From Hyphomicrobiales bacterium (GTDB lineage Bacteria > Pseudomonadota > Alphaproteobacteria > Rhizobiales > CAJQND01), in contig JANQOW010000035.1 in NCBI GenBank assembly GCA_028285595.1, positions 1 through 42,873 of the forward strand: a stretch of DNA of 42,873 nt, written 5' to 3'. The position numbers and the translations under genes are program-made. The notes under the pieces were generated by a model that had not been told where the DNA came from, did no database searches, and saw nothing but the letters and a program-made list of their open reading frames with translations. Numbering within the stretch: the first letter of the stretch is position 1; every line of letters begins with the position of its first letter. Below are positions 33,401 through 41,968 of this stretch, piece after piece.

Positions 33401-33898
33401 TTAAAATGAGCCGATCTGCCGGGCGGCTTGCTTCAAATCAGCCGCATCGAGCTCCTCAAAGGGCAGTTTGACGAATTCTGAAATCCGCCGGTGCAATTCC
33501 CGGTACGTTGATTCGAACGCTTGGCGCACCTTGTGCGCATCGCCCGTTGCCGCCGCCGGGTCCGGCAAACCCCAATGCACACTGGCAGGATGGCCGGGCC
33601 AAACCGGGCAGCTTTCCGCCGCCGCATTGTCGCACACCGTGACGATCAGATCCATTTTGGGGCTATCGTCTTTTGCAAACTCATTCCAGTTTTTGGACCG
33701 GGCAGAGCCTGTCTCATGTCCGTTGGCCGCAAGCACCTTCAGCGCTTCAGGATGCGGTGTGCCTTGCGGCTTGGACCCGGCCGAATAGGCGGCAATGCGG
33801 CCGGCGCCAATCGCATTGAACAGGCTCTCCGCCAGAATGGATCTGGCGGAATTGCCGGTGCACAGGACCAACACGTTGAAGGGACGCGCGCTCATCAT
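33401..33898 (-). CDS. arsC: arsenate reductase (ArsC, low-molecular-weight phosphatase fold)
   Basis: 165 residues. The phosphatase loop CTGNSARS (C-x5-R) lies at 13-20. TVCDNAAAESCPVWPG near 87-102 holds the extra cysteines used by thioredoxin-linked ArsC enzymes, and the general acid aspartate is in HWGLPDPAA near 108-116. It reduces arsenate to arsenite for export. No ars transporter or ArsR is next to it, so a protein-tyrosine-phosphatase role cannot be excluded. The first two codons are both ATG (33898, 33895), so the start could shift by one codon. Confidence 0.82.
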   Translation of the reverse strand: MMSARPFNVLVLCTGNSARSILAESLFNAIGAGRIAAYSAGSKPQGTPHPEALKVLAANGHETGSARSKNWNEFAKDDSPKMDLIVTVCDNAAAESCPVWPGHPASVHWGLPDPAAATGDAHKVRQAFESTYRELHRRISEFVKLPFEELDAADLKQAARQIGSF

Positions 33899-33954
33899 AA
33901 GGGGTGCTTAGTTGGGCGCCATGACAGAGCTGTGACAGCTCGCGGGCCGGCCGG

Positions 33955-34809
33955 TTAGCTGAGCGCTTCTGCGTGGTGGCGCAGGTGATCGTCCATGAAG
34001 GAGGCCATGAAGTAATAGGAATGGTCATAGCCCGGCTGCATGCGCAAGGTCAGCTCGCGCCCCGCCGCCTCACAAGCCTGCGACAGCAGATGGGGTTTGA
34101 GCTGCTCGTCCAGGAAAGTGTCCGCATCGCCCTGGTCCACCAGCAGGGGCCGGGTGTCGCCAGAGCCGGCGGCCGCGCTCACGAGCGCGCAGGCATCGTG
34201 GGCCGCCCAGGCGTCGGTATCAGGGCCCAGATAGCCGCCCAGAGCTTTGTGGCCCCAGGGGCAGTTGAGCGGCGAGACGATGGGGGCGAAGGCGGAGATG
34301 GAGCGGTATTGCTCAGGGTTCTTCAAGCCGAGCGTCAGCGCGCCGTGGCCGCCCATGGAATGGCCGAAAATGCCCTGACGGTCCATATCAAGCGGGAACT
34401 CGGACCCCACAAGCGCGGGCAGCTCTTCGGTGATGTAGGAGTACATCTGGTAGTGCTCGGCGAAGGGGTCCTGGGTGGCGTTCACATAGAACCCGGCGGC
34501 GAGGCCAAAGTCATAGGCCGCATCCGGGTCATCGGGCACACCGTCTCCGCGCGGACTGGTGTCCGGGGCGATGACCGCAACCCCAAGCTCGGAGGCGGGG
34601 CCTTGAGCGCCGGCCTTGGTGACGAAGTTCTGATCCGTGCAGGTCAGCCCGGAGAGCCACCACACGACCGGCACCTTGCCGGACTTGGCCTGGGGCGGCA
34701 GGTAGATGGAAAAGGTCATGGTGCATTTGCAGACCTCTGAGGGGTGGGTGAACTGCAACTGCTCGCCGCCAAAGCAAATGTGGGCATCGGTTTGGGCCAG
34801 GTCCGCCAT
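33955..34809 (-). CDS. fghA: S-formylglutathione hydrolase
   Basis: 284 residues, the usual length. An esterase-D type alpha/beta hydrolase. VVWWLSGLTCTDQNFVTKAG near 48-67 is a family hallmark, the nucleophile serine is in GIFGHSMGGHGAL near 147-159, the acid is in LLVDQGDADTFL, and the histidine is in GYDHSYYFM near the end. It hydrolyses S-formylglutathione to formate and glutathione, the second step of glutathione-linked formaldehyde oxidation. The first-step dehydrogenase gene lies 2.2 kb away on the same strand. GGAGAG precedes the ATG. Confidence 0.93.
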   Translation of the reverse strand: MADLAQTDAHICFGGEQLQFTHPSEVCKCTMTFSIYLPPQAKSGKVPVVWWLSGLTCTDQNFVTKAGAQGPASELGVAVIAPDTSPRGDGVPDDPDAAYDFGLAAGFYVNATQDPFAEHYQMYSYITEELPALVGSEFPLDMDRQGIFGHSMGGHGALTLGLKNPEQYRSISAFAPIVSPLNCPWGHKALGGYLGPDTDAWAAHDACALVSAAAGSGDTRPLLVDQGDADTFLDEQLKPHLLSQACEAAGRELTLRMQPGYDHSYYFMASFMDDHLRHHAEALS

Positions 34810-34917
34810 GACATTTTCTCTCCATTGTGTGGTTGTCGCCTCCTAGAACCACACCCTGGCGCGAAGGGCAACAATTGCAATTGCGCAAATGGCCAATCTC
34901 CACCACTGTCTTGCCCC

Positions 34918-35847
34918 ATGAGACCGGCCCAACGCATATTTGCCTCTGTTCCCAACGCCTCAGATCCCGTGCGCGGGCTCTCGCTCATGCTTGTCGCCAT
35001 GTTGGTGCTGCCGGCTATGGATGTGATCGCCAAGTACCTCTCCGGCACCATCACGGGCGTGCAGGTGGGCCAGGCCCGGTTCGGGTTTCAGATGGCCGTT
35101 CTGCTGCCCGCCGTTCTGGTGGTGCATGGCGCGCGCGGGCTGGTGCCGCAGAACATTTGGCTCAATACCGTGCGCTCACTCTTCATGGCTGGCGCCATTG
35201 CCTGTTTCTTCACCGCGCTGAAGTGGATGCCCGTGGCCGATGCCATCGCCGTGTTCTTTCTTGAGCCCATGATCCTGACCGTGCTCTCTGCGGTGTTCCT
35301 GGGCGAGAAGGTGGGCTGGCGCCGCATGCTGGCGGTGTCGTTCGGCTTTGTCGGCGCGATGATTGTGGTGCGGCCGAGTTATGATGTGTTTGGGGCGGTC
35401 TCGCTGTTGCCTATGCTGGCTGCGTTCTTGTTTGCCTGCTACCTGATGCTCACAAGCAAGCTCTCGCGCTCTGAGCATATCCTCACCATGCAGTTCTGGT
35501 CCGGCCTTGTGGGGCTGGTGAGCCTCTCGCTGGTGATGGCGGCGGGCGGGGCAGCGGGGATGGAGCTGTTGAGCTTTAACATGCCCACCGCCTCTGAATG
35601 GTTTTGGCTGGCCATGGCAGGGGCCATCGCCACCAGTATGCACTTGCTGGTGGTCACCGCGTTCCGCCTGGCGCCGGCATCGGTTCTTGCGCCGTTGAAC
35701 TATATGGAGATCGTCTCGGCCACTGTGCTGGGCTATCTGGTGTTCGGCGATTTTCCTGATCCGCTGAAATGGCTGGGGATCGCGATCATTGTCGGCTCAG
35801 GCCTGTTCATCTTCTGGCGCGAGGCCAAGCTGGCGGGCAAGGGGTGA
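34918..35847 (+). CDS. EamA-family (DMT superfamily) transporter
   Basis: 309 residues from the ATG at 34918; the longer frame from 34744 runs into fghA and has no membrane character there. Ten hydrophobic segments in two EamA repeats are seen (ADAIAVFFLEPMILTVLSAVFLGEKVGWRR; LAPLNYMEIVSATVLGYLVFGDFP). It probably moves a metabolite out of the cell; the substrate is unknown. It is followed six bases later by a GNAT gene, probably in the same transcript. Confidence 0.85.
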   Translation: MRPAQRIFASVPNASDPVRGLSLMLVAMLVLPAMDVIAKYLSGTITGVQVGQARFGFQMAVLLPAVLVVHGARGLVPQNIWLNTVRSLFMAGAIACFFTALKWMPVADAIAVFFLEPMILTVLSAVFLGEKVGWRRMLAVSFGFVGAMIVVRPSYDVFGAVSLLPMLAAFLFACYLMLTSKLSRSEHILTMQFWSGLVGLVSLSLVMAAGGAAGMELLSFNMPTASEWFWLAMAGAIATSMHLLVVTAFRLAPASVLAPLNYMEIVSATVLGYLVFGDFPDPLKWLGIAIIVGSGLFIFWREAKLAGKG

Positions 35848-35853
35848 GCTGGA

Positions 35854-36390
35854 ATGAAGATCGCGAGCCTATCGACCGCCCGTCTCCGTCTGAGTGCGCC
35901 TGACGCGCGTGACATTCCGGAGATCGTGCGGCTGGCCAACAACATTGAGGTTGTTCGCACTCTTGCGCGTGTACCCCATCCGTTTGGACCTGAGGATGCG
36001 CGGTACTTTCTCGACGAGGTGGTGCCGAAGGAGCCGACGTGGCGGATCGGGCGAAAGAGCGATGGCGCCCTGTTGGGATTTGTCGGTTTGAACCCGATGG
36101 AGAAGCCGTCGGTGATGGAGCGTGGGTATTGGTTTGGGCAGGAGCACTGGCGCCAGGGCTATGCGACCGAGGCCGCGCGGGCGGTGGTGGACCATGCCTT
36201 CAGCAAGCTTGGTGTTGAAACGATTGTTTCAGGCCACTTCGCAATGAACCCGGCGTCCGGGCGGGTGCTTGCCAAGATTGGGTTTCGCGAGACGGGCCGT
36301 TCAAAGCGCTTCAGTCAAGTGGCCGGAGAGGCGCTCGCGCATGTGGACGTTGTACTGGAGCGCAGCACATGGCGGGGGCGTGCGGGCTAA
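35854..36390 (+). CDS. GNAT-family N-acetyltransferase (RimJ/RimL type)
   Basis: 178 residues. TARLRLSAPDARDIPEIVRL at the start, GYWFGQEHWRQGYATEAARAVVDHAF near 91-116 with the acetyl-CoA loop (QGYATEA), and NPASGRVLAKIGFRETG near 130-146 are the normal RimJ/RimL-type landmarks. It would transfer acetyl from acetyl-CoA to an amine, of a protein end or small molecule. The target is unknown. It sits six bases after the EamA gene and overlaps the next convergent gene by four bases. Confidence 0.85.
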   Translation: MKIASLSTARLRLSAPDARDIPEIVRLANNIEVVRTLARVPHPFGPEDARYFLDEVVPKEPTWRIGRKSDGALLGFVGLNPMEKPSVMERGYWFGQEHWRQGYATEAARAVVDHAFSKLGVETIVSGHFAMNPASGRVLAKIGFRETGRSKRFSQVAGEALAHVDVVLERSTWRGRAG

Positions 36391-36962
36391 ACCTCCGCGC
36401 GCCTGGCTGCCTTCTGGCCGCCCATCACAAAGCCCCAGCAGGTCACCACGGAGAGCACTTCGGGCAAGGACGCATCGTCCAGCTCCTCCAGCGACAGACA
36501 GCCATGATTGTGGCGAAGGTAAAGGTGGAAGAGTTCGTCCAGCTCCTGGCCCTCCATGGCGTCTTCAATGGCCTTCACCAGGTAGGATCTCGGCTGGGTC
36601 TTTGCCGCGTTCATCTTGGTGTAGAGCCGGGCGATGATGCGGGCTCTGGCTTCCGGCGTCAGCTTGGCGCTGTCTTCGGTTTCGGCCCGCTCCACGCCGG
36701 TGATCACCTTGGCCATCAGCCCCTCATCAAGCTGGTTGGCCGAGGGGTTCAAAAGGCCGGTTTCCCCGGTGAGGAGCCAGCCGGGTGAAACATTGTAGGC
36801 CTCACCGTATTTTGCCGCCATTTTGCGGGTGAGACCCCTCTGGCCGCGCTCATGTTGGCTGTACGTGCTGTAGTTCCAGCCGTTTTGAGTGGTCGCGGCA
36901 ATAGCTGTCTTATACCCAGCATCACGCCGGGCTTTGGCGAGCCGTTCATGCTGTTCGTTCAT
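36387..36962 (-). CDS. XRE-type helix-turn-helix protein
   Basis: 191 residues from the ATG at 36962. A longer frame from 37034 adds 24 residues that do not look like a domain. Residues 1-65 are a Cro/CI-like helix-turn-helix variant (ERLAKARRDAGYKTAIAATTQNGWNYSTYSQHERGQRGLTRKMAAKYGEAYNVSPGWLLTGE). The remaining part is helical without a peptidase motif, unlike LexA-type repressors. A house regulator or a remnant phage repressor is possible; its target is unknown. Confidence 0.75.
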   Translation of the reverse strand: MNEQHERLAKARRDAGYKTAIAATTQNGWNYSTYSQHERGQRGLTRKMAAKYGEAYNVSPGWLLTGETGLLNPSANQLDEGLMAKVITGVERAETEDSAKLTPEARARIIARLYTKMNAAKTQPRSYLVKAIEDAMEGQELDELFHLYLRHNHGCLSLEELDDASLPEVLSVVTCWGFVMGGQKAARRAEV

Positions 36963-37052
36963 GTGTCGCAATCTTTCGCAATCGTCGCAGGGCAGAAGCT
37001 CCGTGCGCTCACCCCAGCCCGGCCGGTGAGGCACGGGGGCGCCTGCCTCACG

Positions 37053-38162
37053 CTAGTAAGTCACCACACTTCGGATGGATTTGCCAGCGTGCATCAAATC
37101 GAACGCGTCGTTGATCTTCTCTAGTGGCATGGTGTGGGTGATCATGGAATCGATCTCGATCTTGCCGTCCATGTACCAATCCACGATCTTGGGCACATCG
37201 GTGCGTCCGCGCGCGCCGCCGAAGGCCGTGCCGCGCCAGGAACGGCCCGTCACCAGCTGGAACGGCCGGGTGGAGATCTCTTGGCCAGCACCGGCCACGC
37301 CGATGATGATGCTCTCGCCCCAGCCCTTGTGTGCGCACTCAAGCGCAACGCGCATCACGTTCACATTGCCGATGCACTCAAACGAATAGTCGGCCCCGCC
37401 GCCGGTGAGTTCCACCAGGTGGGCGGTCAGATCGCCGTTCACCTTGTCCGGATTTACAAAGTGGGTCATGCCGAACTGGCGGCCCAGCTCCTCGCGGGCC
37501 GGGTTGAGGTCCACGCCGACAATCATGTTGGCGCCCACCAGGCGAAGGCCCTGCAGCACGTTAAGACCGATGCCGCCCAGGCCAAACACCACGCAGTTTG
37601 TTCCCGGCTCCACCTTGGCGGTGTTGATCACCGCGCCGATGCCGGTGGTGACGCCGCAGCCGATGTAGCAAATCTTGTCGAAAGGCGCATCTTCGCGCAC
37701 CTTGGCCAACGCGATCTCAGGCACCACGGTGTGGTTGGCGAAGGTGGACGTGCCCATGTAATGGTAGATCGGTTTCCCATCCAAAGAGAACCGGCTTGTG
37801 CCATCGGGCATCAGGCCCTGGCCTTGCGTGACGCGGATGGCCTGGCAGAGGTTGGTCTTCGGATGCAGGCAATATTCGCAGTTGCGGCACTCGGGCGTAT
37901 AGAGCGGGATCACATGATCGCCCTTCTTCAGGGTGCTGACGCCGGGGCCGGTATCCACCACGACGCCGGCGCCTTCATGGCCCAAAATGGCCGGAAAAAT
38001 GCCCTCCGGGTCTGCGCCGGACAGAGTGAATTCATCGGTGTGGCAGATCCCCGTTGCCTTGACTTCGACCAGAACTTCCCCTTCCTTGGGACCCTCCAGG
38101 TCCACGTCGCAGATCTCGAGGGGCTTGCCCGCCTCGAACGCCACCGCCGCTCTCGTCTTCAT
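37053..38162 (-). CDS. flhA: S-(hydroxymethyl)glutathione dehydrogenase (class III alcohol dehydrogenase)
   Basis: 369 residues. The start is ATG 38162 with GGAG upstream; the open frame continues another 127 codons but matches nothing before [17 protein letters not shown]. The catalytic zinc site is in GICHTDEF near 45 and GHEGAG near 67. Structural zinc cysteines are in [15 protein letters not shown] near 95-109. NAD binding is in [13 protein letters not shown] near 195. It oxidises hydroxymethylglutathione, from formaldehyde, to S-formylglutathione, which fghA then splits. Both pathway steps are in this window. Confidence 0.94.
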   Translation of the reverse strand: MKTRAAVAFEAGKPLEICDVDLEGPKEGEVLVEVKATGICHTDEFTLSGADPEGIFPAILGHEGAGVVVDTGPGVSTLKKGDHVIPLYTPECRNCEYCLHPKTNLCQAIRVTQGQGLMPDGTSRFSLDGKPIYHYMGTSTFANHTVVPEIALAKVREDAPFDKICYIGCGVTTGIGAVINTAKVEPGTNCVVFGLGGIGLNVLQGLRLVGANMIVGVDLNPAREELGRQFGMTHFVNPDKVNGDLTAHLVELTGGGADYSFECIGNVNVMRVALECAHKGWGESIIIGVAGAGQEISTRPFQLVTGRSWRGTAFGGARGRTDVPKIVDWYMDGKIEIDSMITHTMPLEKINDAFDLMHAGKSIRSVVTY

Positions 38163-38246
38163 GGTAGTCTCACTCCGTTTATATTGGTTTGATAATGTTT
38201 TCGTTTTGGTTGGAATATGCTGGTCCGGAGTTTGGCAGGGGAGCGG

Positions 38247-38287
38247 ATTCAATTCAAGTGGCGCGTGACAAGTTGTGCGAATTGAAT
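38247..38287. promoter_or_regulatory. long-spaced dyad upstream of flhA and a divergent dehydrogenase
   Basis: ATTCAATTC (38247-38255) and GAATTGAAT (38279-38287) are perfect 9-base arms 23 bases apart. They lie in the 174-base divergent region between flhA and the hydroxyacid dehydrogenase gene. It could be a shared operator or a looped site. No regulator gene is adjacent. Confidence 0.45.
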
Positions 38288-38336
38288 AATTTAGTGTGAA
38301 GATAATGGTTGGATTGCGAGAGAGGGTCTCAATTTT

Positions 38337-39299
38337 ATGAAAATTGTAATTAATGGGGCTGAGAGCCTCTCGGATGTTCCGGGAATAGACGCGCTTGCCG
38401 GCGAGGCGGACCTTGTGTGCGCCCCGGATGCGCAGCGCCTGGCGGAGGCTTTGCCGGGCGCTGAAATCCTTCTGGGCTGGAATTTCAAAGGGCGTGATCT
38501 TCCCGATGCGTGGCCGCTGGCCGACCAACTCAAATGGATCCACTGGTGCGGGGCAGGGGTGGATGCTGTGATGTTTGCCGAGCTGTCGGCCTCCGACGTG
38601 ATGCTCACCAACGCGCGCGGCCTGTTTGACCGGGCCATGGCGGAATATGTGGCCGGCTACATGATCTCAGAGGTAAAAGGCTTCCGCCAGACCCTCTTAG
38701 CCCAGGCGCAGTCGACCTGGGACTATCGTCAAACCCGAAAGCTGGCCGGCACGCGCGCCGTGGTGTTCGGCGTGGGTTCAATCGGCCGCGAGGTGGGCCG
38801 GGTGTTGAAGGCGCTGGGGGTTCAGGTGTCCGGTGTCGGGCGACGTGCCCGGGGCGGGGATAATGATTTTGAGGCGATCATCGGGCAGGACGATGCGGCC
38901 GCGGCGGTGGGGGCGGCAGACTGGGTGGTGGCTGTCATGCCGCTCACCGCGGAGACCGCCGGGTACTTCGGCGCGGACCTGTTTGCGGCCATGAAGCCCG
39001 GGTCGCGGTTCATCAACATTGGCCGCGGCGGCTCGGTGGTGGAAGCGGACCTGATCGCAGCTCTTGAGAGCGGTCAACTGGCCGGGGCCATGCTGGATGT
39101 GTTTCAAACGGAGCCCTTGGCCAAAGACGACCCGATCTGGCAGGCCCCAAACATTATGATCTCGCCTCATATGTCGGGCGACTATGCGGGCTACCACGCC
39201 GATATGGTGGTGCAGTTTCTTGAGAACTTTCAGCGATATAAGCAGGGCGAGCCGCTGAAGAACCTGGTGGATAAGTCGCTGGGGTTTGTGGCCTCCTAA
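38337..39299 (+). CDS. D-isomer 2-hydroxyacid dehydrogenase
   Basis: 320 residues, normal length. The NAD site is [14 protein letters not shown] near 142-155. The three catalytic residues are all present: the arginine in INIGRGGSV near 230, the glutamate in DVFQTEPLA near 258, and the histidine in ISPHMSGDY near 278. It reduces a 2-keto acid to a D-2-hydroxyacid or the reverse; glyoxylate or hydroxypyruvate are possible in this organism but not shown. It diverges from flhA. Its intact site contrasts with the degenerate homologue at 3791-4423. Confidence 0.87.
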   Translation: MKIVINGAESLSDVPGIDALAGEADLVCAPDAQRLAEALPGAEILLGWNFKGRDLPDAWPLADQLKWIHWCGAGVDAVMFAELSASDVMLTNARGLFDRAMAEYVAGYMISEVKGFRQTLLAQAQSTWDYRQTRKLAGTRAVVFGVGSIGREVGRVLKALGVQVSGVGRRARGGDNDFEAIIGQDDAAAAVGAADWVVAVMPLTAETAGYFGADLFAAMKPGSRFINIGRGGSVVEADLIAALESGQLAGAMLDVFQTEPLAKDDPIWQAPNIMISPHMSGDYAGYHADMVVQFLENFQRYKQGEPLKNLVDKSLGFVAS

Positions 39300-40225
39300 A
39301 CCTGGCGGGGTCTGATCGACGCCAGCACAGCGGCAAGCACAAGCGCACCGCCGGCCCAGGTGGCGCTGTCGGGGATCTCTGCGAACACGAAGAAGGCCAG
39401 CAGCGGCGCCAGCGGTGTTTCCAGCGAGGAGAGGAGGGCGGTCTGGCCGGACGCGATGCGCTTTGCCCCCTCCGCTAACGTGACCGATGCGATGGCAAAG
39501 AGGAGGCCGAAGGCGATGAGGATGAGGATCTCCACCGGCGCCACAGCCAGCGGGGCACCCAGGAGGCCGGCAACAGGGAGCAGCAGGAGCGATTGCAGAA
39601 CCTGCGGGCCGGCGCCGGGGGTTTCGGGATATTTGCGATAGATCACCATGATGGACGCCATGGCGAAGGTCATCCAGAGTGCCAGCATATCTCCATAAAG
39701 GCTGATCTCACCAAGCGAGCCTGAGACGATGATGGCCACGCCCGCCAGCGCGCCAAGGCAACCGGCAATGGTTCGGGCCTGCGCCCGCTCGCCGATGAAG
39801 ATCCAGGCCAGCATGGCCGCAATCAGCGGAGAGATGGCGTAGATCAACGAAACATTGGCGATTGAGGTGAACTTGAAGGCGGGGATGAATGCGGCTGTCC
39901 CCAGGGCCCCGACCACGCCCACCGCCCAGCCGCTGGGGCTCATGGAACCGAACTGCTGCCGCCCGGTCCGTCTGATCACGATCCAGAAACTCGTAAAGGC
40001 GGCCGCCGCGAGGCCGCGCCAGAAGATCACCTCCCACGCGCCGGCCTCCACCCCCTTGGTGAAGAGCCCGGCGGTGCTGAAGGTGATAGCGGAAACGATC
40101 ACCAACAGCGTGCCGGTCGCAGAGTCAGACCGGGCGGCGGAGGGGTGGGAGCTGTGCGTCACAGAGACATGCCTCAGATTTATTTGTGCTTGTTGAGACG
40201 CTAGGACCTGATTTGAGGCTTGCAC
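39296..40225 (-). CDS. EamA-family (DMT superfamily) transporter
   Basis: About 309 residues from GTG 40225; a later GTG at about 40162, 12 bases after GAGG, is a good alternative. Ten hydrophobic segments form two EamA repeats (TLLVIVSAITFSTAGLFTKGVEAGAWEVIFWRG; ASGQTALLSSLETPLAPLLAFFVFAEIP). It is an exporter of unknown substrate. It diverges from a LysR gene 47 bases away, which probably controls it. It overlaps the convergent dehydrogenase gene by four bases. Confidence 0.84.
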   Translation of the reverse strand: MQASNQVLASQQAQINLRHVSVTHSSHPSAARSDSATGTLLVIVSAITFSTAGLFTKGVEAGAWEVIFWRGLAAAAFTSFWIVIRRTGRQQFGSMSPSGWAVGVVGALGTAAFIPAFKFTSIANVSLIYAISPLIAAMLAWIFIGERAQARTIAGCLGALAGVAIIVSGSLGEISLYGDMLALWMTFAMASIMVIYRKYPETPGAGPQVLQSLLLLPVAGLLGAPLAVAPVEILILIAFGLLFAIASVTLAEGAKRIASGQTALLSSLETPLAPLLAFFVFAEIPDSATWAGGALVLAAVLASIRPRQV

Positions 40226-40272
40226 AAACGAGAAGATCTGAGCTTATCTATTAGAAAATCTCAGGTATAACT

Positions 40273-41187
40273 ATGTCCCGCACGCTGCCCCCTCTCAATG
40301 CCCTTAAAGCCTTTGAAGCGGCTGCGCGCCATCTCAGCTTCACCAAGGCGGCTGAGGAGTTGAACGTGACCCCGGCGGCGGTCAGCCATCAGGTGAAGGC
40401 GCTTGAGGAGCTTTACGGCGTCTCGCTGTTCCAGCGCCTGACCCGGGCTTTGCGCCTGACCGAGGCGGGCCAGCAGGCGTTGCCGCTCATCGGCCAGGGG
40501 CTGGACAAGCTGGCGCAGGGGGCTGACCGGTTGCGCGCCCATGCGGGCCGGCAGGTGTTGACCATCTCGGTGAGCCCGTCGTTCGGCGCACTGTGGCTGG
40601 TGCCCCGGCTTGAAGGGTTCCGCAAGCGCCATCCGGACATCGAGATCCGCCTGGACGGCACGGACCGGCTGGCCACCATCGGAACCGATGGGGTGGACGT
40701 GGCGGTGCGCTACGGGCCGGGCGGCTACAAGAACGTGCGGGCGGATTTTCTCTTCACCCAAATGAATATGCCGGTGTGCAGCCCAGCGCTGCTGGAGGGG
40801 CCGCACCCTTTGCGCTCGCCGGAAGATCTCACCCACCACACGCTTCTGCACATTGATTGGAAGGAGGCGGAGGCCAGTTGGCGGATGTGGCTTCTGGCGG
40901 CCGGCCTTCAGCACATCGACCCGACGCGGGGGCCTCACTACACCATGGAAAGCATGGCCGTTCAGGCCGCGCTGGAGGGCCAGGGGGTGGCCCTGGTGGG
41001 GGACGTGCTGGTGGCCGATGAACTGGCGGCCGGCCGGCTGGTGCGCCCGTTCGATGTGGAGCTCAACACGCCGCTCAGTTTTTCGTATTACTTGATCAGT
41101 GCACTGAGCGATGTGGAAGAACCGAAAGTTACCGCCTTCCGCACCTGGCTGCTTGAAGAGGCGCGGGCTACGCCGCCACGAACGTAA
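40273..41187 (+). CDS. LysR-family regulator (GcvA-like)
   Basis: 304 residues. The winged helix LNALKAFEAAARHLSFTKAAEELNVTPAAVSHQVKALEELYGVSLFQR is typical of the GcvA group. The effector domain starts about 90 (LTISVSPSFGALWLVPRLEGFRKRHPDIEIRL). GcvA controls glycine cleavage in enteric bacteria, but this group contains many other regulators. The neighbours, an EamA transporter and a ring-fission-type hydratase, do not point to glycine cleavage. The last 20 bases overlap the convergent hydratase gene. Confidence 0.86.
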   Translation: MSRTLPPLNALKAFEAAARHLSFTKAAEELNVTPAAVSHQVKALEELYGVSLFQRLTRALRLTEAGQQALPLIGQGLDKLAQGADRLRAHAGRQVLTISVSPSFGALWLVPRLEGFRKRHPDIEIRLDGTDRLATIGTDGVDVAVRYGPGGYKNVRADFLFTQMNMPVCSPALLEGPHPLRSPEDLTHHTLLHIDWKEAEASWRMWLLAAGLQHIDPTRGPHYTMESMAVQAALEGQGVALVGDVLVADELAAGRLVRPFDVELNTPLSFSYYLISALSDVEEPKVTAFRTWLLEEARATPPRT

Positions 41188-41968
41188 CCTCAACGTCGCC
41201 CAGGCCCTCAAACACCGCGCGGCAGATGTCGCCCGGTTCGGCCAGCACCATAGGCGTCGTGCTGCCGGTATTGTGGATCTGGCCTGCCTTCAGAGTGATG
41301 CCGTCTTCCCGGCTGCGGTTGGCCAGCCACACCATTACGTTCAGCGGATCGCCGAGCACGTCGGCGCCGGAGCCGGTGGCCTTCTCCTCGCCGTTGACAG
41401 ATACGGACGTGCGAATGGCACTAAGCGTGCCGGCCGACGCGAGCGGCGCACCTTCGCCGAACACCAGGGCGCCGTCCGTGCCGTTATCTGCGATGATGTT
41501 GAAGATCGATTGGTGCGTCCAATCGGCCAGATGGCTGGTCACCACCTCAATGGCCGGGTGAACCCGGTCAATCGCCTCTGCCACCTCGGCATAGCCATAA
41601 GGGGTTTCGCGGGGGACGAGGTCGCGGCCAAGCGTAAAGGCGAACTCCACCTCAAGCGTGATGGAGGGAAACGCGGCGGCGGGAAGCTGGGCGGGCGAGG
41701 GATGCACCGTGCCGGCGGCGAGCGGAGCGCAATAGGGTTCATCCAAGCCCAATTGGCGCTGGATATGCGGGTTTGAACAGCCCACAAACCAGCCGGCCTG
41801 TTCATCGCCAAGCCCTGCAAACACCAGATCGCGGATCGCCAGGGCATCGGCCAGGGTCTGCGGTTTGCAGGCGTCCGGCAGATCCGCAATGACCTTGCCG
41901 GAGCGGCGTGCGGCGAGGAGATGGTCGGCCGCTTGGCGCTGCGCGGCATCGGTGAGGGGGACGGTCAT
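41168..41968 (-). CDS. 2-keto-4-pentenoate hydratase/fumarylacetoacetase-family protein
   Basis: 266 residues of the MhpD/FAH-related fold. ITLEVEFAFTLGRDL near 103 supplies the metal-binding acids of this family, followed by AIEVVTSHLADW near 140 and NGEEKATGSGADVLGDPLNVMVWLAN near 190. MhpD hydrates 2-oxopent-4-enoate in aromatic meta-cleavage; other members hydrate or decarboxylate similar oxo-acids. No ring-cleavage gene is seen here, and it is coupled (ATGA) to an ammonia-lyase-type gene, so the substrate may be an oxo-acid derived from that pathway. Confidence 0.8.
   Translation of the reverse strand: MTVPLTDAAQRQAADHLLAARRSGKVIADLPDACKPQTLADALAIRDLVFAGLGDEQAGWFVGCSNPHIQRQLGLDEPYCAPLAAGTVHPSPAQLPAAAFPSITLEVEFAFTLGRDLVPRETPYGYAEVAEAIDRVHPAIEVVTSHLADWTHQSIFNIIADNGTDGALVFGEGAPLASAGTLSAIRTSVSVNGEEKATGSGADVLGDPLNVMVWLANRSREDGITLKAGQIHNTGSTTPMVLAEPGDICRAVFEGLGDVEVTFVAA

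Noticed and set aside
34744..34917. N-terminal extension of the EamA protein
   Set aside because: It overlaps fghA antisense and lacks membrane character; the ATG at 34918 gives the usual length.
37053..38543. 496-residue reading of the formaldehyde dehydrogenase frame
   Set aside because: The extra N-terminal 127 residues overlap the divergent dehydrogenase gene and its promoter dyad and match nothing; the ATG at 38162 has a ribosome site and the family's usual start.
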